A stretch of DNA of 64,000 bases, taken from NCBI RefSeq assembly GCF_045679555.1, contig NC_092091.1:15585572-15649571 (forward strand). The letters run 5' to 3'. The position numbers and the translations under genes were made by a program. This document shows positions 41,424 to 56,400 of this stretch, one piece after another. Under the pieces are notes generated by a model. The model did no database searches. It had not been told where the DNA came from and saw nothing but the letters and a program-made list of their open reading frames with translations. Position 1 is the first letter of the stretch, and each line of letters starts with the position of its first letter. The DNA is from Salvelinus alpinus (taxonomy: Eukaryota > Chordata > Actinopteri > Salmoniformes > Salmonidae).

Positions 41424-44400
41424 ATGATGAAGAGGTTTCTGAGAGTTGTCTGGAACTACCACAATCTCCTCATCATCATCCTCACCCCTGTGCTGCTGCT
41501 GCCTCTTCCACTGGTCATCCAAGGAAAGGTGAGGGAGAGCATACCCTTCTCTCTCACACACACACGCACATTTTACATTTACATTTTAGTCATTTAGCAG
41601 ACGCTCTTATCCAGAGTGCCTTACAGTTAGTGCATTCATCTTAAGATAGCTAGGTGAGACAACACGCCACAATCGTATCAATTACAATTTCCCCCAACAA
41701 AGTATTTATCAGCAAAGGCAGTGCTAGTAGGCAAAGACAAGTTAATTGTTTTATCTTTTTTGAGGGGTGGGGGGTGGTCTGTGAGAGTTGTCTAAGATAC
41801 TCTTCAAAGAGGTAGGGTTTCAGACACAACATATACCCAGAACCGGACACTCAGGACAGGACAGACCATTTATACACCCACACAAAAAAACTTTTAGGTA
41901 CAAATGTTGTTACATACTGTAGTCACCACACATTCTCATACTGTAACACTGACACATCCACAAACAAATTAATTCATACATGCAGTGGTACAGAACATGT
42001 GAAGTTCATCACAATTTATTGGCTTATCTTTGTTTGTACTTGTATACGCAAATCAGGTTTTAGCTGCCATGTATAAAACATAAAAATAAACATGGAAAAC
42101 CATGCATGCATCGAAAACCAACCCCACAAACATAATCATTTAATTTGAATGCATCTATTAAAAGTCTTCTCTATTTTACAACGATTTGAACAAAAAAACA
42201 GATTGAGTATTCAAGTCATGTTTTGTCAGAAACAACAGCCCAGAGAAATGCGATATCATTAATTTTAGACATTTAATGAGGTATTTAAAAAAAAAAATCT
42301 GGATTGTACAGTAGCAACCAAAAACACAGTCCAGGACATTTGTCTCAGGGGCACTGAATGGTATTGACTGATGTGTATTAAAAAATTAACAATTTCCAGG
42401 ATATGGCTTGACCTGAGCTGCCTCTCTCTCCCACTTTCCACATGATATGTCAGGGCATTTCTGATTCATATAGCCTAGCCTACAGTATATACACACTGAG
42501 TATAGCAAACATAGGTTTAGCTGGTCTTTCCATGACATAGACGGACCTGGTGAATCCAGCTGAAAGCTATCATTCCTTATTGATGTCACCTGTTAAATGA
42601 ACTACAATCAGTGTAGATGAAGGGGAGGAGACAGGTTAAAGATTGAGGTATGGATTGTGTATGTGTGCCATTCAGATGGTGAATGGGCAAGACAAAATAT
42701 TTGTGCCTTTGAACTGGGTATGGTAGTTTGAGTGTGTCAAGAACATCCGGCCAACTTGACAACTGTGGAAGCATTGGAGTCAACATGGGCCAGCATTCCT
42801 GTGGAACGCTTTCGACACCTTGTAGAGTCCATGCCCTGACGAATTGAGGCTGTTTCGAGGGCAAAAGGGGGTGCAACTAATATTAATTTTCCTAATGTTT
42901 TGTACAGTCAGTGATGAAGATGAAGCCTAGGCTACTCACAGGTGATGGCCAATGTGCTCATGCCAATAGCCTATCTCAATATAAGATACTTTGTAAAACA
43001 TTGCTGTTCACTCAGAAGAGCAAAAAAAATGTTGAGGATGTTTTGGAGGAGCTTCTACAAAGATATTAGTCTTCTCTTTTCAGCAGTAGGCAGTAGGCAT
43101 TTGCTTTCCAAATGGTATGCCTACGTTTTTCTTGGAATTGTATTTCTCAGGATTGTATTTTGAAATTTGCGAAAGGCAAATTGACAGCCGCAACCAACCA
43201 TATCAATATAATCCATAGATGGCAGTTCCTATTCAAGTCAGCACTGGCAGCCATTGCTAGTGTACCCATGAGTTTAACAGTCAAAGTGCTTGGGTTAGAG
43301 GTTCCAAAATCCTTCTATGGATATGTCTATGGCCACAATTTGTTCTTATTTGGCATGCTCGCTGCCCAAATTGCGGCCTTCACGATTAAGTGCATGCAAT
43401 AAAATTAATCTACAGCACATTTTTTGAAGCTATTGATTCTCTGTGGCTAAATTATGCTCCCTGGTGTAGTGTTATGATTTATGTTATTTATGTCTGTTCA
43501 GACAGGAGTAATATAATTTTGGGAATTTAAATTAATAATATTTTCGGTATAATAAAGCTTTAAAATGTGTTTAATTCTTTCTATTTATCAGGGGCTGCTG
43601 CAGCACACCTACTTTACTATTATTTTGACCCCCTTTTTCTCCCCATTTATCCAATTACGATCTTGTCTCAACCCTGCAACTCCCCAACGGGTTCGTGAAA
43701 GGCGAAGGTTGAGTCATGTGTCCTCAGAAATATGACCCGCCAAACCGCGCTCCTTAACACCCGCCAGGAAGTCAACCGCACCAATGTGTCGGAGGAAACA
43801 CTGTTCAACTGACGACTGAAGTCAGTCTGTAGGCGCCCGGCTCACTACAAGGAGTCGCTAGAGCGCAATGAGCCAAGTAAAGCCCCCCACTGGCCAAACC
43901 CTCCTGTAAACTGGACCACACTGGGCCAATTATGCGCCGCCCTATGGGACTCCCGGTCACAGCCTAGGAATGAACCAGTGGTCTGTAGTGACGCCTCAAG
44001 CACTGCAAAGCAGTGCCTTAGACCGCTGCGCCACTTGGGAGGCCAGCACACCTACTTTTTGAAGCTATGGATTCTACTCATTTTGCCATAGGTCAGTGAG
44101 ACATTTTTGCAGTTTTGAAGGCAATTTCCTGCAATTCTACAAATTTTGCTTCATAGGACATCTGAGTGACAAAATCAAAATGGGGACCTCCTGGAGGTCA
44201 GGGCTCCTGGGCATGTGCCCTGTGTGCCCGGTCGGTAATTCATCCATGATTACAAGTTTAGATAGCTGACTAGACTAATTTACCAATCTAAATATATATT
44301 TTTTTATCATAAATAACTAAAAAATACTTGTCAACGACCTATATTATTCCTGACAAAATGTATGGCTTGTATTCCAATCGACAAGGACACAGCCTTTTGA

Positions 44401-47400
44401 GGCAACATTTCTAGGCAGGACATCAAAATTGGCATGTCCCAATCCCAAGGTACACTCAAATAGTGCAGGGACTTATTAGTTCAGGGACCTTGTCTGTACA
44501 ATCTTCAGCAAATACTTTAGTATTTTTTCATACCACCTTATAATATTAGTTATCAACGAATACAAAACCATGTTATCCTGAAAACGCAGGTGTGATAGTT
44601 ATATTAATTAATCACAATGTAAGCCTACTCATAGAAAATACATTGGCACCTCTAATGCAAGATTAGCTTCACAGTGAAACACCACTATTCTGGCTATTAA
44701 TCATTCTTAAAAAGTCAATAAAATTGCTTATTTAGCCATCTCAAAAAATCCTATCCTGTAGAATAAGTATTCTGGTCGGTGTCAATTTAATTCATGAACA
44801 GGTCCTGAGATCGATTCTGTTACTTGTTATCCGTGTCAGATATTTCCATTTTGGGATAGTTGTTCACTAAATTGCTAGCACTAGTTGCTCAAGCTGCTAC
44901 AGTGGCTACAATGTAAACAAATGTCTTGTGCTCAGTGGAACGCGAATGTGTTCTCACGTGATGCTGCCTTCGAATCCCGTCCCAAATGGCAGTTGCCAAC
45001 GGGAGTGCTACCTATTAAGGTAGTTGCCTTTAGAGGCAGGTAGGCAGCTGAATTTGGATTGGGACACACACACAGCCTATGATGATAACGAGATGCCCTT
45101 GGAAATAAATTATAACTATTACAAATTACTTTTCATTTCAGTTGACGAAAATGGGACGAGACAAGAATTCCACGTGAGACTAATGGACGTTTGACTTGAC
45201 ATGAAGCTCATTTTCATATTTTTTCCCCAATCTGAAGCATGTTGTTTCTTTCCTTTTGGCCTCTTCTAGGTGTCAGAATGTGCGTTCGTACTGTGTGTCA
45301 TGGCAGTGTACTGGCTGACAGAAGCCCTGCCACTGGCAGCCACAGCTCTGCTCCCAGCCGTGCTCTTCCCTCTCTTTGGCATCATGAAGTCCTCTCAGGT
45401 GAACATTGCACAATTTTATTGCATTCAATTGTGTGTGTGTAACTATTTTAAATTATAATACAAATCAGCAAAAATGTTGATTAATGGATTTTCCAGGAAG
45501 CCGACGTTACGTAACCTGGCTGCTCTCCATCTCACTTTCATGTTTGATAAAACATGTGACAAAACTCCTCTGGTTTGATTAATGAATCCATAAATGTATA
45601 AATGCAGGAGCATTTATTACATTATTATCATATCACAGTCAGCTCCTAATGCCCCGCTCACGTTATGTAGGAAACTTGAAAAATGTCCAACTTGCTAACG
45701 TAGGCGGAAAAGTCGGATCCTGAGTTTTCCACTTGGGAGGTACCAGAATCAACCAATAAGAAGCTCTACGCAAATAACTTACATTCATTTTAATTTGGAG
45801 CACCCGAGTTTCAGACATGACGTGAATGTGGCATTAGTCTGTAATAATCTGTTTATGATCTATTTTTTTATTAACAATCTCAGTCCCCGGCCCTGTATGG
45901 TTTTATTGGCTTGGCAAAATGACACAGAAGGCATAATGTTCTTTCCATCCTTACTAGACAAATTAAAAGTCAGTATTGTTTTTGAAATGTTCTCTTAACA
46001 AGTTGATAGGTGTCAAAATGGCTGCTTATCATTAAATGTCAAATCTGACCACTTTATTGGCATATTGATCGACATGTCTAAGATCTTCCACCGCTCTCTT
46101 TTCCTGCTGTTCTCCCTCCTTCCCTCTCTCATGTCCAGGTGGCTGGGGTGTACTTGAAAGACTTCCACCTGCTGTTGATCGGGGTCATCTGCCTGGCAAC
46201 GTCTATAGAGAAGTGGGGTCTCCACCGGAGGATAGCACTTAGGCTGGTCACTCTGGTCAGTGTCAATCCTGGATGGTGAGAACTTTCTCTCTGCCACTCT
46301 CTCACCCTCTGTTCCAGGCCTCAGTTGCAGATGTGTGGCTACATTGACAGGTAATGCGCACAGAACGCATAAGGAGGGAGAGATCGGTTTGTTGTTTTTA
46401 AAGTCTCTGAAAAAGTGTTATATTGAAAAAGTTATTAGCTACCTATTGAATTTGGATCCAGCAACGTGGTTAGCCTCAGTTGCTGGGACTGCTACTATCC
46501 ATCCAGGGATCCTGCCAACCAAAAGTCTGAAGAGCTGCTTGGGGTAGCAGCTAGCTTAGCTGCTAACTAGCTATCAAGCCAGGAAGGTTTCCAGGAAGGT
46601 TGAATCCAGCCCGCAACGCGATTAGTCCTTTTGGCGGGGACCACGGATTGTCCCGGGCTTGTGACTGTCTAAATCCCTGCTGTTTGTTACTGTTTCCATC
46701 TGCCCTGCAACCTGCCTTGTTTGGAACTGAGTGGAGTACTAGCATTAGCCTACGTTGCTACCATGACATCCAAAACCAAAGCCAGTGGGAGTAATGGAGA
46801 AGACAATGTTTCTATCACAGGTAAAGTCTCTTTTAAACAAACAAAAAAAGGGTTCTACAAGCAGTTGTTATAACAACAGGAAAATAGCTTCAAGAGCTTT
46901 GTACACATACTAATGGATTCAACTAACAATATAATACACGATCTGACCAGAGAGTTCCAGGATCTTAAGAACAGTTTGCAGAGGTGGATGTCCTGAAAGA
47001 GACTTGCAGCAATATAACAACAAACTGTAAGTCACGCAAGATGACATCAGCACAGTCAGTGAATCATTATTAACAATGACTGTAAAAACAGACTAGTGGG
47101 AGAATTAAGGAAGAATAACATTGTTGTGGATGGCATACCAGAGTCTTCACATGAGAACTAGGCCGAGTCTAAGGAGAAAGTAAGAAAAATGGTCACAGAA
47201 AAGCTGCAGATGGATAATAGGAAGAATGAGGTGGATTGCGCCCACAGGTCTGAAAAACCTGTAACCAGCCCAGGTGACAGACCTAGGCCAATAGTGGTCA
47301 AGTTAAGGTTTAAGGACAAGATAGCTGTTCTGTAGCGAGCCAAGAACTTGAGAGGAAACGACATCTTCTTTAACGAGGACGACTCGGAAGCTGTGTGCCA

Positions 47401-50400
47401 GATGCAGAATGAAAGCTGCCAGAGAGCGTGGGGACATTGCTTACATCCACTATGACAGGCTCACTGGCCGTGTCCGAATACCCATACTAAGTGTGCTACA
47501 TACTTAAACTGCAAACTATTTACTCATCGTCGCATACTATTTAGCACGTACCGTTTAGTAAAAGTATTCACTATGCCACGGCCGCAATGCAGTAGCGGCT
47601 CCTGATTGGCTGAGTAGGTGGGGCGGGGGCCGAGTGCGTGTGGATTTCCATCGCATTAACCAGCCTGATAATAGCACATTTACAATTTGATTAATTCCTT
47701 TAAACGCTAAATAGAATAGGAATTGAGTTACAGGCATACTCAGAATGGTTAAAGGCAGACTATCACATTCAACCTATACCGAGTGCTTAATTTGAGCCGG
47801 ATTCTGACGGAACAGAATCTGGCACCTCTCCGTTTAGGACTGTTTCATCCGGAACCTAAACTGTCCCTTTTTCAGGACCCTGTCTTTCAAAGATAATTCG
47901 TAAAAATCCAAATAACTTCACAGATCTTCATTGCAAATGGCTTGAACACTGTTTCCCATGCTTGTTCAATGAACCGTAAACAATTAATGAACATGCACCT
48001 GTGGAATAGTCTTTAAGATACTAACAGCTTACAGACGGTAGGCAAATAAGGTCACAGTTATGAAAACTTAGGACACTAAAGAGGCCTTTCTACTGACTCT
48101 GAAAAACACCAAAGAAAGATGCCCAGGGTCCCTGCTCATCTGCGTGAACATGCCTTAGGCATGCTGCATGGAGGCATGAGGACTGCAGATGTGGCCAGGG
48201 CAATAAATTGCAATGTCCGTACTGTGAGACGCCTAAGACAGCACTACAGGGAGACAGGACGGACAGCTGATCGTCCTCGCAGTGGCAGACCATGTTTAAC
48301 ACCTGCACAGGTTCGCTACATCCGAACATCACACCTGCGGGACAGGTACAGGATGGCAACAACAACTGCCCAAGTTACACCAGGAACGCACAATCCCTCC
48401 ATCAGTGCTCAGACTGTCCGCAATAGGCTGAGAGGCTGGACTGAGGGCTTGTAGGCTTGTTGTAAGGCAGGTCCTTACCAGACATCACCGGCAACAATGT
48501 CGCCTATGGGCACAAACCCACCGTCGCTGGACCAGATAGGACTGGCAAAAAGTGCTCTTCACTGACGAGTCGTGGTTTTGTCTCACCAGGGGTGATGGTC
48601 GGATTCGCGTTCATCATCGAAGGAATGAGCGTTATAATGAGGCCTGTACTCTGGAGCGGGATCTATTTGGAGGTGGAGTGTCCATCATGGTCTGGGGCGG
48701 TGTGTCACAGCATCATCGGACTGAGCTTGTTGTCTTTGCAGACAATCTCAACGCTGTACGTTAGAGGGATGACATCCTCCTCCCTCATGTGGTACCCTTC
48801 CTGCAGGCTCATCCTGACATGACCCTCCAGCATGACAATGCCACCAGCCATACTGCTCGTTCTGTGCGTGATTTCCTGCAAGACAGGAATGTCAGTGTTC
48901 TGCCATGGCCAGTGAAGAGCCCGGATCTCAATCCAATTGAGCACATCCGAGACCTGTTGGATCGGAGGGTGAGGGCTAGGGCCATTCCCCCCAGAAATGT
49001 CCGGGAACTTGCAGGTGCCTTGGTGGAAGACTGGGGTAACATCTCACAGCAGGAACTGGCAAATCTGGTGCAGTCCATGAGGAGGAGATGCACTGCAGTA
49101 CTTAATGCAGCTGGTGGCCGCACCAGATACTGACTGATACTTTTGATTTTGAACCCCCCTTTGTTCAGGGACACATTATTCCATTTCTGTTAGTCACACG
49201 TCTGTGGAACTTGTTCAGTTCATGTCTGTTATTGAATCTTGTTATGTTCATACAAATAGTTACACATGTTAAGTTTGCTGAAAATACACGCAGTTGACAG
49301 TGAGAGGAAGTAAATTTTTTTGTTAGTTTATTTGGCTAAATCCAGTACCTCTAGCGGCATTAAACATAATTTTCACTTTTTGCAATGTAAAATTTCAAAT
49401 AAAAGCAATCGAAGTTCATTCAAGTTGCCTCTTTGTTAATTCTGAATGAATGAAAAGCATTGCAATTTTGATTCTGTAACGTTTGTGTGGGTGAGGTAGA
49501 AAAATGATTGTTGTCCATCAATAATGAGACGCCACCTGATATTGACAACTCAGATGGAAAGCTACTGAGGATGGTAACAGACACATTGCCAATCACATTT
49601 GTCATATTTATAATCTGAGTCTGGAGGAAAAATGTTTGTCCTCAGACTTGGAGGGAAGTCAAAGTCATTCCGCTACCAAAGAATGGTAAAGCACCCTTTA
49701 CTGGTTCTAACAGCCCACCAATCAGCTTGCAGACTCTTATCAAACTTTTGGAAAATAATTGTGTTGACCAGATAAAATGCTATTTCTCTAGAAACAAATT
49801 AACAGACTTTCAACACGCTTATTTATTTCACCTTTATTTAACCAGGTAGGCCAGTTGAGAACAAGTTGTCATTTACACCTGCTACCTGGCTAAGATAAAG
49901 CAAAACAGTGCAATTTACAATTTAGCAATTAAACACTTGAGTAATAGATGTGCAAGTAGAGATACTGGGGTGCAAAGGAGCTAAAATAAAAAACAATATG
50001 GGGATGAGGTAGTGGGTGGGCTATTTACAGATAGGCTGTGTACAGGTGGCAGAGATCGGTAACCTGCTCTGACAGCTGGTGCTTAAAGTTAGAGAGGGAG
50101 ATCTGGGTCTCCAGCTTCATTGATTTTTGCAATTCGTTCCAGTCATTGGCAGCAGAGAACTGAAAAGAAAGGCGGCCAAAGGAGGAATTGGCTTTGGGCA
50201 TGACCAGTGAAATATACCTGCGGAACGCATGCTATAGGTGGGTGCTGATATGGTGACCAGTGAGCTGAGATAAGGCGGTGCTTTACCTAGCAAAGACTTA
50301 TAGACGACCTGGAGCCAGTGGGTTTGGCAACGAATATGTAGCGAGGGCCAGCCAACGAGAGCATACAGGTCGCAGTGGTGGGTAGTATATGGGGCTTTGG

Positions 50401-53400
50401 TGACAAAACAGATGGCACTGTGATAGATATTTAGATGCAGTCTGAGTAGAGTGTTGGAGGCTATATTATAAATGACATCGCCAAAGTCAAGGATCGGTAG
50501 GATAGTCAGTTTTATGAGGGTATGTTTGGCAGAATGAGTGAAGGATGCATTGTTGCAAAATAGGAAGCTGATTCTAGATTTAATTATGGATTGGAGATGC
50601 TTAATGTGAGTCTGGAAGGAGAGTCTAACCAGACACCTAGGTATTTGTAGTTGTCCACATATTCTAAGTCAGAACCGTCCAGAGTAGCGATGCTAGGCCA
50701 GGTCGATGACGGCTGCACAGTATTGTCTTTTATCGATGGCAGTTATGATATTGTTAAGGACCTTGAGCGTGGCTGAGGTGCACCCATGAACAGCTCGGAA
50801 ACCAGATTGCATAGCGGAGAAGGTACGGTGGGATTCGAAATGGTCGGTGATCTGTTTGTTAACTTGGCTTTCGAAGACTTTAGAAAGGCAGGGTAGCATA
50901 GATATAGGTCTGTAACAGTTAGGGCCTAGAGTGTCTCACCTTTGAAGAGGGGGGATGACCACAGCAGCTTTCCAATCTTTAGGAATCTCAGACAATACAA
51001 AAGAGGTTGAACAGGCTAATAATAGGTTGCAACAATTTCAGCGGATAATTTTAGAAAGAGAGGGTCCAGATTGTCTAGCCCAGGTGATTTGTAGGGGTCC
51101 AGATTTTGCAGCTCTTTCAGAACATCAGCTATCTGGATTTGGGTAAAGGAGAAATGGGGGAAGCTTGGGCAAGTTGCTGTGGGGGGTGGTGAGCTGTTGA
51201 CCGGGGTAGGGGTAGCCAGGTGGAAAGCATGGCCAGACGTAGAAAAATGCTTATTGAAATTCTCGATTATCGTAGATTTATCGGTGGTGACAGTGTTTCC
51301 TAGCCTCAGTGCAGTGGGCAGCTGGGAGGAGGTGCTCTTAGTCTCCATGGACTTTACAGTGTCCCAGAACCTTTTGGAGTTTGTGCTATAGGATGCAAAT
51401 TTCTGTTTGGAAAACCTGAAAAGTTGCATATCGCGAGGGCTATTCGATATTAATGCAGTACACCACAGTATGCTTTTGTGCTGGTCAAGGGCAGTCAAGT
51501 CTGGAGTGAACCAAGGGCTATATCTGTTCTTAGTTCTACATCTTTTTTTAAATGGGGCATGCTTATTTAAAATGGTGAGGAAAGCACTTTTAAAGAATAA
51601 CCAGGCATCCTCTACTGACGGAATGAGGTCAATATCCTTCCAGGATACCCTGGCCAGGTCGATTAGAAAGGCCTGCTCGTTTAAGTGTTTTAGGGAATGA
51701 GGCAGTGATCGTTGAGATCCTGGTTGAAGACAACAGAGGAGTATTTAGAGGGCAGGTTGGTCAGGATGATATCTATGAGGGTGCCTGTGTTCACAGATTT
51801 AGGGTTGTACCTGGTAGGTTCCATGATAATTTGTGTGAGATTGAGGGCATCTAGCTTAGATTGTAGGATAGCCGGGGTGTTAAGCATTTCCCAGTTTAGT
51901 TCACCTAACAGTACAAACTCTGAAGATCAATGGGGAGGCAATCAATTCACATATGAGGTCCAGGGCACAGCTGGGGGCTGAGGGGGGTCTATAACAAGCG
52001 GCAATAGTGAGAGACTTATTTCTGGAAAGGTGGATTTTTAAAAGTAGAAGCACGAACTGTTTGGGCACAGACCTGAATAGCATGACAGAACTCTGCAGGC
52101 TAACTCCACCTCTTCTGGCAGTTCTATCTTGGCAGAAAATGTTGTAGTTGGGGATGGAAATTTCTGAATTTTTGGTGGCCTTCCTAAGCCAGGATTCAGA
52201 CACGGCTAGGACATCACGGTTGGCAGAGTGTGCTAAAAATTTACTTCGGGAGGAGGCTTCTGATGTTAACATGCATGAAACCAATTCTTTTACGGTTACA
52301 AAAGTCAACAAATGATAGCACCTGGGGAATAGGAGTGGAACTGGGGCCTACAGGCCCTGGGTTAATCTCTACATCACCAGAGGAACAGAGAAGGAGTAGG
52401 ATAAGGGTATGGCTAAAGGCTATAAGAACTGGTCGTCTAGTGCGTTGGGGACAGAGAATAAAAGGAGCAGATTTCTGGGCGTGGTAGAATAGTCAAGGCA
52501 GTAGACAAGGCATATTGACATTAGAGCGAGGCATAAAGCAATCACAGGTGTTGATCAGGAGAGCTAACACAACAACGGATAAATGGCGATGAATGGGTAG
52601 AGCGCGTCAGTTAGGTACATACAGGACCTGAGTTTGGGGCTGGGGCCGACAGGTAAACAAAATTAGGTACCGTGTCATTGAAACAGTCCAGGGGGCAACA
52701 GCTGTGTAGCCGAGTGATCATAGAGTCAAAAGAGCAGCAATAGGGGAGTCAGGGTGCCGTTCGGTAGTCACTACTATGCTAGGCGAGCAGGGAACACAGA
52801 GTTCAGAAAAGCTAGCGGGTCGGGGCTAGTAGATGGTTCTTCGGTGACATCATAACAGAATAGCCTGTTGAGACCACATCGGGCGGTAGTCCAGTCATGA
52901 TGGATCGGCGGGGCTCCGTGTCGGCAATAAAGGTTCCAGTCCAATTGGCAAAGGAGGTATTGTAGCCCTAGAATTAGCTGGTATATGGGCCTAGCTCAAG
53001 GATAGCTGGTGCTTGCGTCGGGACAGAGGTTGTTAGCTAAAAGTAGCCACTCGTTTGCAGCTAGCTGCGATGATCTGGTGTAATGATCCAGAGAAGCAGA
53101 AATCCAGTGATATGGTAGAGAGAAGCAGTCCGATATGCTCTGGGTTGATATCGCGCTGTGCAGACTGGCAGGTGTTGTCCGAGCTAAGGCTGGCTGATGA
53201 CCGGGAAAAAAGGTGAAGACCGCTAGCGTGGCTAACAAAGACTGGTAGCTAGTTAGCTGGCTAGCTCCTGATGTAAGTTCCAGTTATAAGGAGAAAAAAA
53301 ATTGCAGATCCGTACCACATTGGGTGAGGCGGGTTGCAGGAAAGTATATATAGTTCGTAGATAGAGTGAGATTAAGATATATACAAAAAAGACCGGCTAT

Positions 53401-56400
53401 TTACATGGGGTAAGATAAAGACAAATACACATGCCCTACTGCAACGCCATCTTATAAAAAAGGGCACTCAACATGTACTGCACTGAGACTAATGATTGGT
53501 TGAAAGAAATCAGAAGATTGTGGGAGCTGTACTGTTATATTTCAGTGCAGGCTTTGATAACCCAGATGGCGTCGACAGAGATGATCGCCTCGCTTCGAGT
53601 TCTTAGGAAACAGTATTTATTTAAAAAAATGTATGTATTATTTCTTCTTATTGTTACCCCGGAAATCTTAAGTCTTATTATATACAGCAGGGAAGAACAA
53701 TTGGATATAAGAGCAACGTCAACTTACCAACATTACGACCAGGAATACGACTTTCCCAAAGCGGATCCTCTGTTTGGACCACCACCCAGGACAACGGATC
53801 TAATTCCAGCAGTCGACCAAAATCAACGACGCCGCAGAAGGGGCAGACGAAGCGGCCACAGACGCAATACTGTATTTTATACCATCTATTGCACCTTGCC
53901 TATGCCGCTCGGCCATCGCTCATCCATGTATATATTCTCATTCACCCCTTAAGATTTGTGTGTATTAGGTAGTTGATGGGGAATTGTTAGATTACTTGTT
54001 AGATATTACTGCACTGTCAGAGGTAGAAGCACAAGCATTTTGCAACACTCGCATTAGCATCTGCTAACCATGTGTATGTGACAGACAAATTAGAATTAGA
54101 TATTATTGACCATAACCTGTTGTTGAAAAAAAACGTACAGTATGGGTTTTGGCTTTTCAGCCATATTGTGGATTCAGAGCCATCTATCTAATAGAACACA
54201 GAGGACTTTCTTTAATAAAAGCTTCTCTACCACAGGGAAGCTCTCTTGGCCCTCTACCTTTCTCTATTTTTAATAATGACCTGCCACTGGCATTAAAACA
54301 AAGCCTGTGTGTCACTGCAACCCAAAACAAATATTTGCAGTCAGTTTTAGAATGGGTGGCCAGTAATAAGTTGATCCTGAACATCTCTAAAACTAAGAGC
54401 ATTGTATTTGGTACAAATATTTACCTAAGTTGTAGACCTCAGCTGGCTATTGAGCTAGTTGAGGAGACTAAATTTCTTGGTATTACCCTTCCGGGACGGC
54501 TATAAGACCCTCCCCCGCCCTCCATTTGGCAAATCAGATCACGCCTCCATTCTGCTCCTCCTTTCCTATAGGCAGAAACTTAAAACACAAAGTACCAGTG
54601 GCAAGGACTGTTCAACGTTGGTCTGACCAATCGTAATCTATGCTTCAAGACTATAAAAAAATGTGTTCTGGGTTGCCTCAGAATAACATTGACGTATACA
54701 CCGACTCTGTGACCAAGTTCATCGGGAAGTGCAAAGAGGATATTGTTCCCACTGACAATTAAAACTTATCGAAACCAAAAACTGTGGATAGAAGGCAGCA
54801 TTTGCACAAAACTGAAAGCGCGAACCACCGCATTTAAACTATGGCAAGGTGACTGGGAACATGGATGAGTACAAACAGTCCAGCTATGCCCTCCGTAAGG
54901 CAATTAAACAGGCAAAACGTCAGTACAGAGACAACGTGGAGTCACAATTCAACGGCTCAGACAAGACATATGTGGCAGGAACTCCAGACAATCACGGATT
55001 ATAAAAGGAAAACCGTCCACGTCGCAGATACCGACGCCTTGCTCCCGGACAGGCTAAACACCTTCTTTGCATCGACGCGGGACCCCACTGCTCACGAGGA
55101 CTGTGTTCTTGTTCTCAGTGGCCAATGTGAGAAAGACATTTAAGCGAGTTAACCCTCGCAAGTCTACCAAACCCAGACGGCATCCCTAGCCGCGTCCTCA
55201 GATCATGTGCATACCATCTGGCTGGAGTGTTTACGGACATATTCAAATCTCTCCCTACCCCAGTCTGTAGTTCCCACTTGCTTGAAGATGTCCACCATTG
55301 TTCCAGTACCCAAGAAAGCGCAAGTAACTGAACTAAATGACTATCGCCCCGTAGCACTCACTTCTGTCATCATGAAGTGCTTTGAGAGGCTAGTTAAGGA
55401 TTATATCACTTCCACCTTATCCGACACCATAGACCCACTACAACTTGCATACCGGCCTAACAGATCCACGGATGACGCAAATCGCCATTGTACTGCACAC
55501 TGCCCTATCCCATCTGAACAAGAGGAATACCTATGTAAGAATGGTGTTCATCGATTACAGTTTAGCCTTCAACACCATAGTGCCCTCCAAGCTCATCACT
55601 AAGCTCGGGGCCCTGAGTCTGAACCCGCCCTGTGCAACTGGGTCTGGACTTTCTCACGGGCCGACCCCAGGTGGTGAAGGTAGGCAACATCGTTTCCTCT
55701 ACACTGATCTGCAAAACGGGGGCCTCACGAGGGTCCGTGCTCAGCCCTCTCCTGTACTCCCTGTTCACCCATGACTGCATGGCCATGCAAGTCTCCAACT
55801 AAATTATAAAGTTGGCAGACACACAGTGGTAGGCCCGATTACCAACAACGAGCCAGCCTACAGGGAGGTGGTGAGGGCCCTGGTGGAGTGGTCGTAGGAA
55901 AATAACCACTCCCTCAATGTCAGCAAAATTAAGGAGCTAATTGTGGACTTCAGGAGACAGCAGAGGGAGCACGACCCCATCCACATCGATGGGACCGCAG
56001 TGGAGGGTATAAAGCTTAAAGTTCCTCTGCGTGCAAATCACTAACAACCTGAAATGGCACCTCTTCAACCTCAGGAGGCTGAAGAAATTCAGCTTGGCCC
56101 CTAAGAACCTCACAAACTTCTACAGATGCACCATTGAGAGCATCTTTTCGGGCTGTATCACCGCCTGGTACGGCAACTGCACCGTCCGCTACCGCAGGGC
56201 TCTCGAGAGGGTGGTGCAGCCAGCAGGCAGGCACACTGCCTGCCCTCTAGGACATCTAAAGCACCCAGTGTCACAGGAAGGCCAAGAAAATCATCAAGGA
56301 CCCCCGCTACCATCTGAAAGGCGGAGACAGTAATGATGCATCAAATCTGAGACCGAGAGACTGAAAAATAGCTTCTATCTCCAGGCCATCAGACTGTTAA

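Noticed and set aside
53473-53952. 159-codon open frame as a novel gene
   Set aside because: It is the start of an L2-type LINE joined to host LINE sequence upstream.
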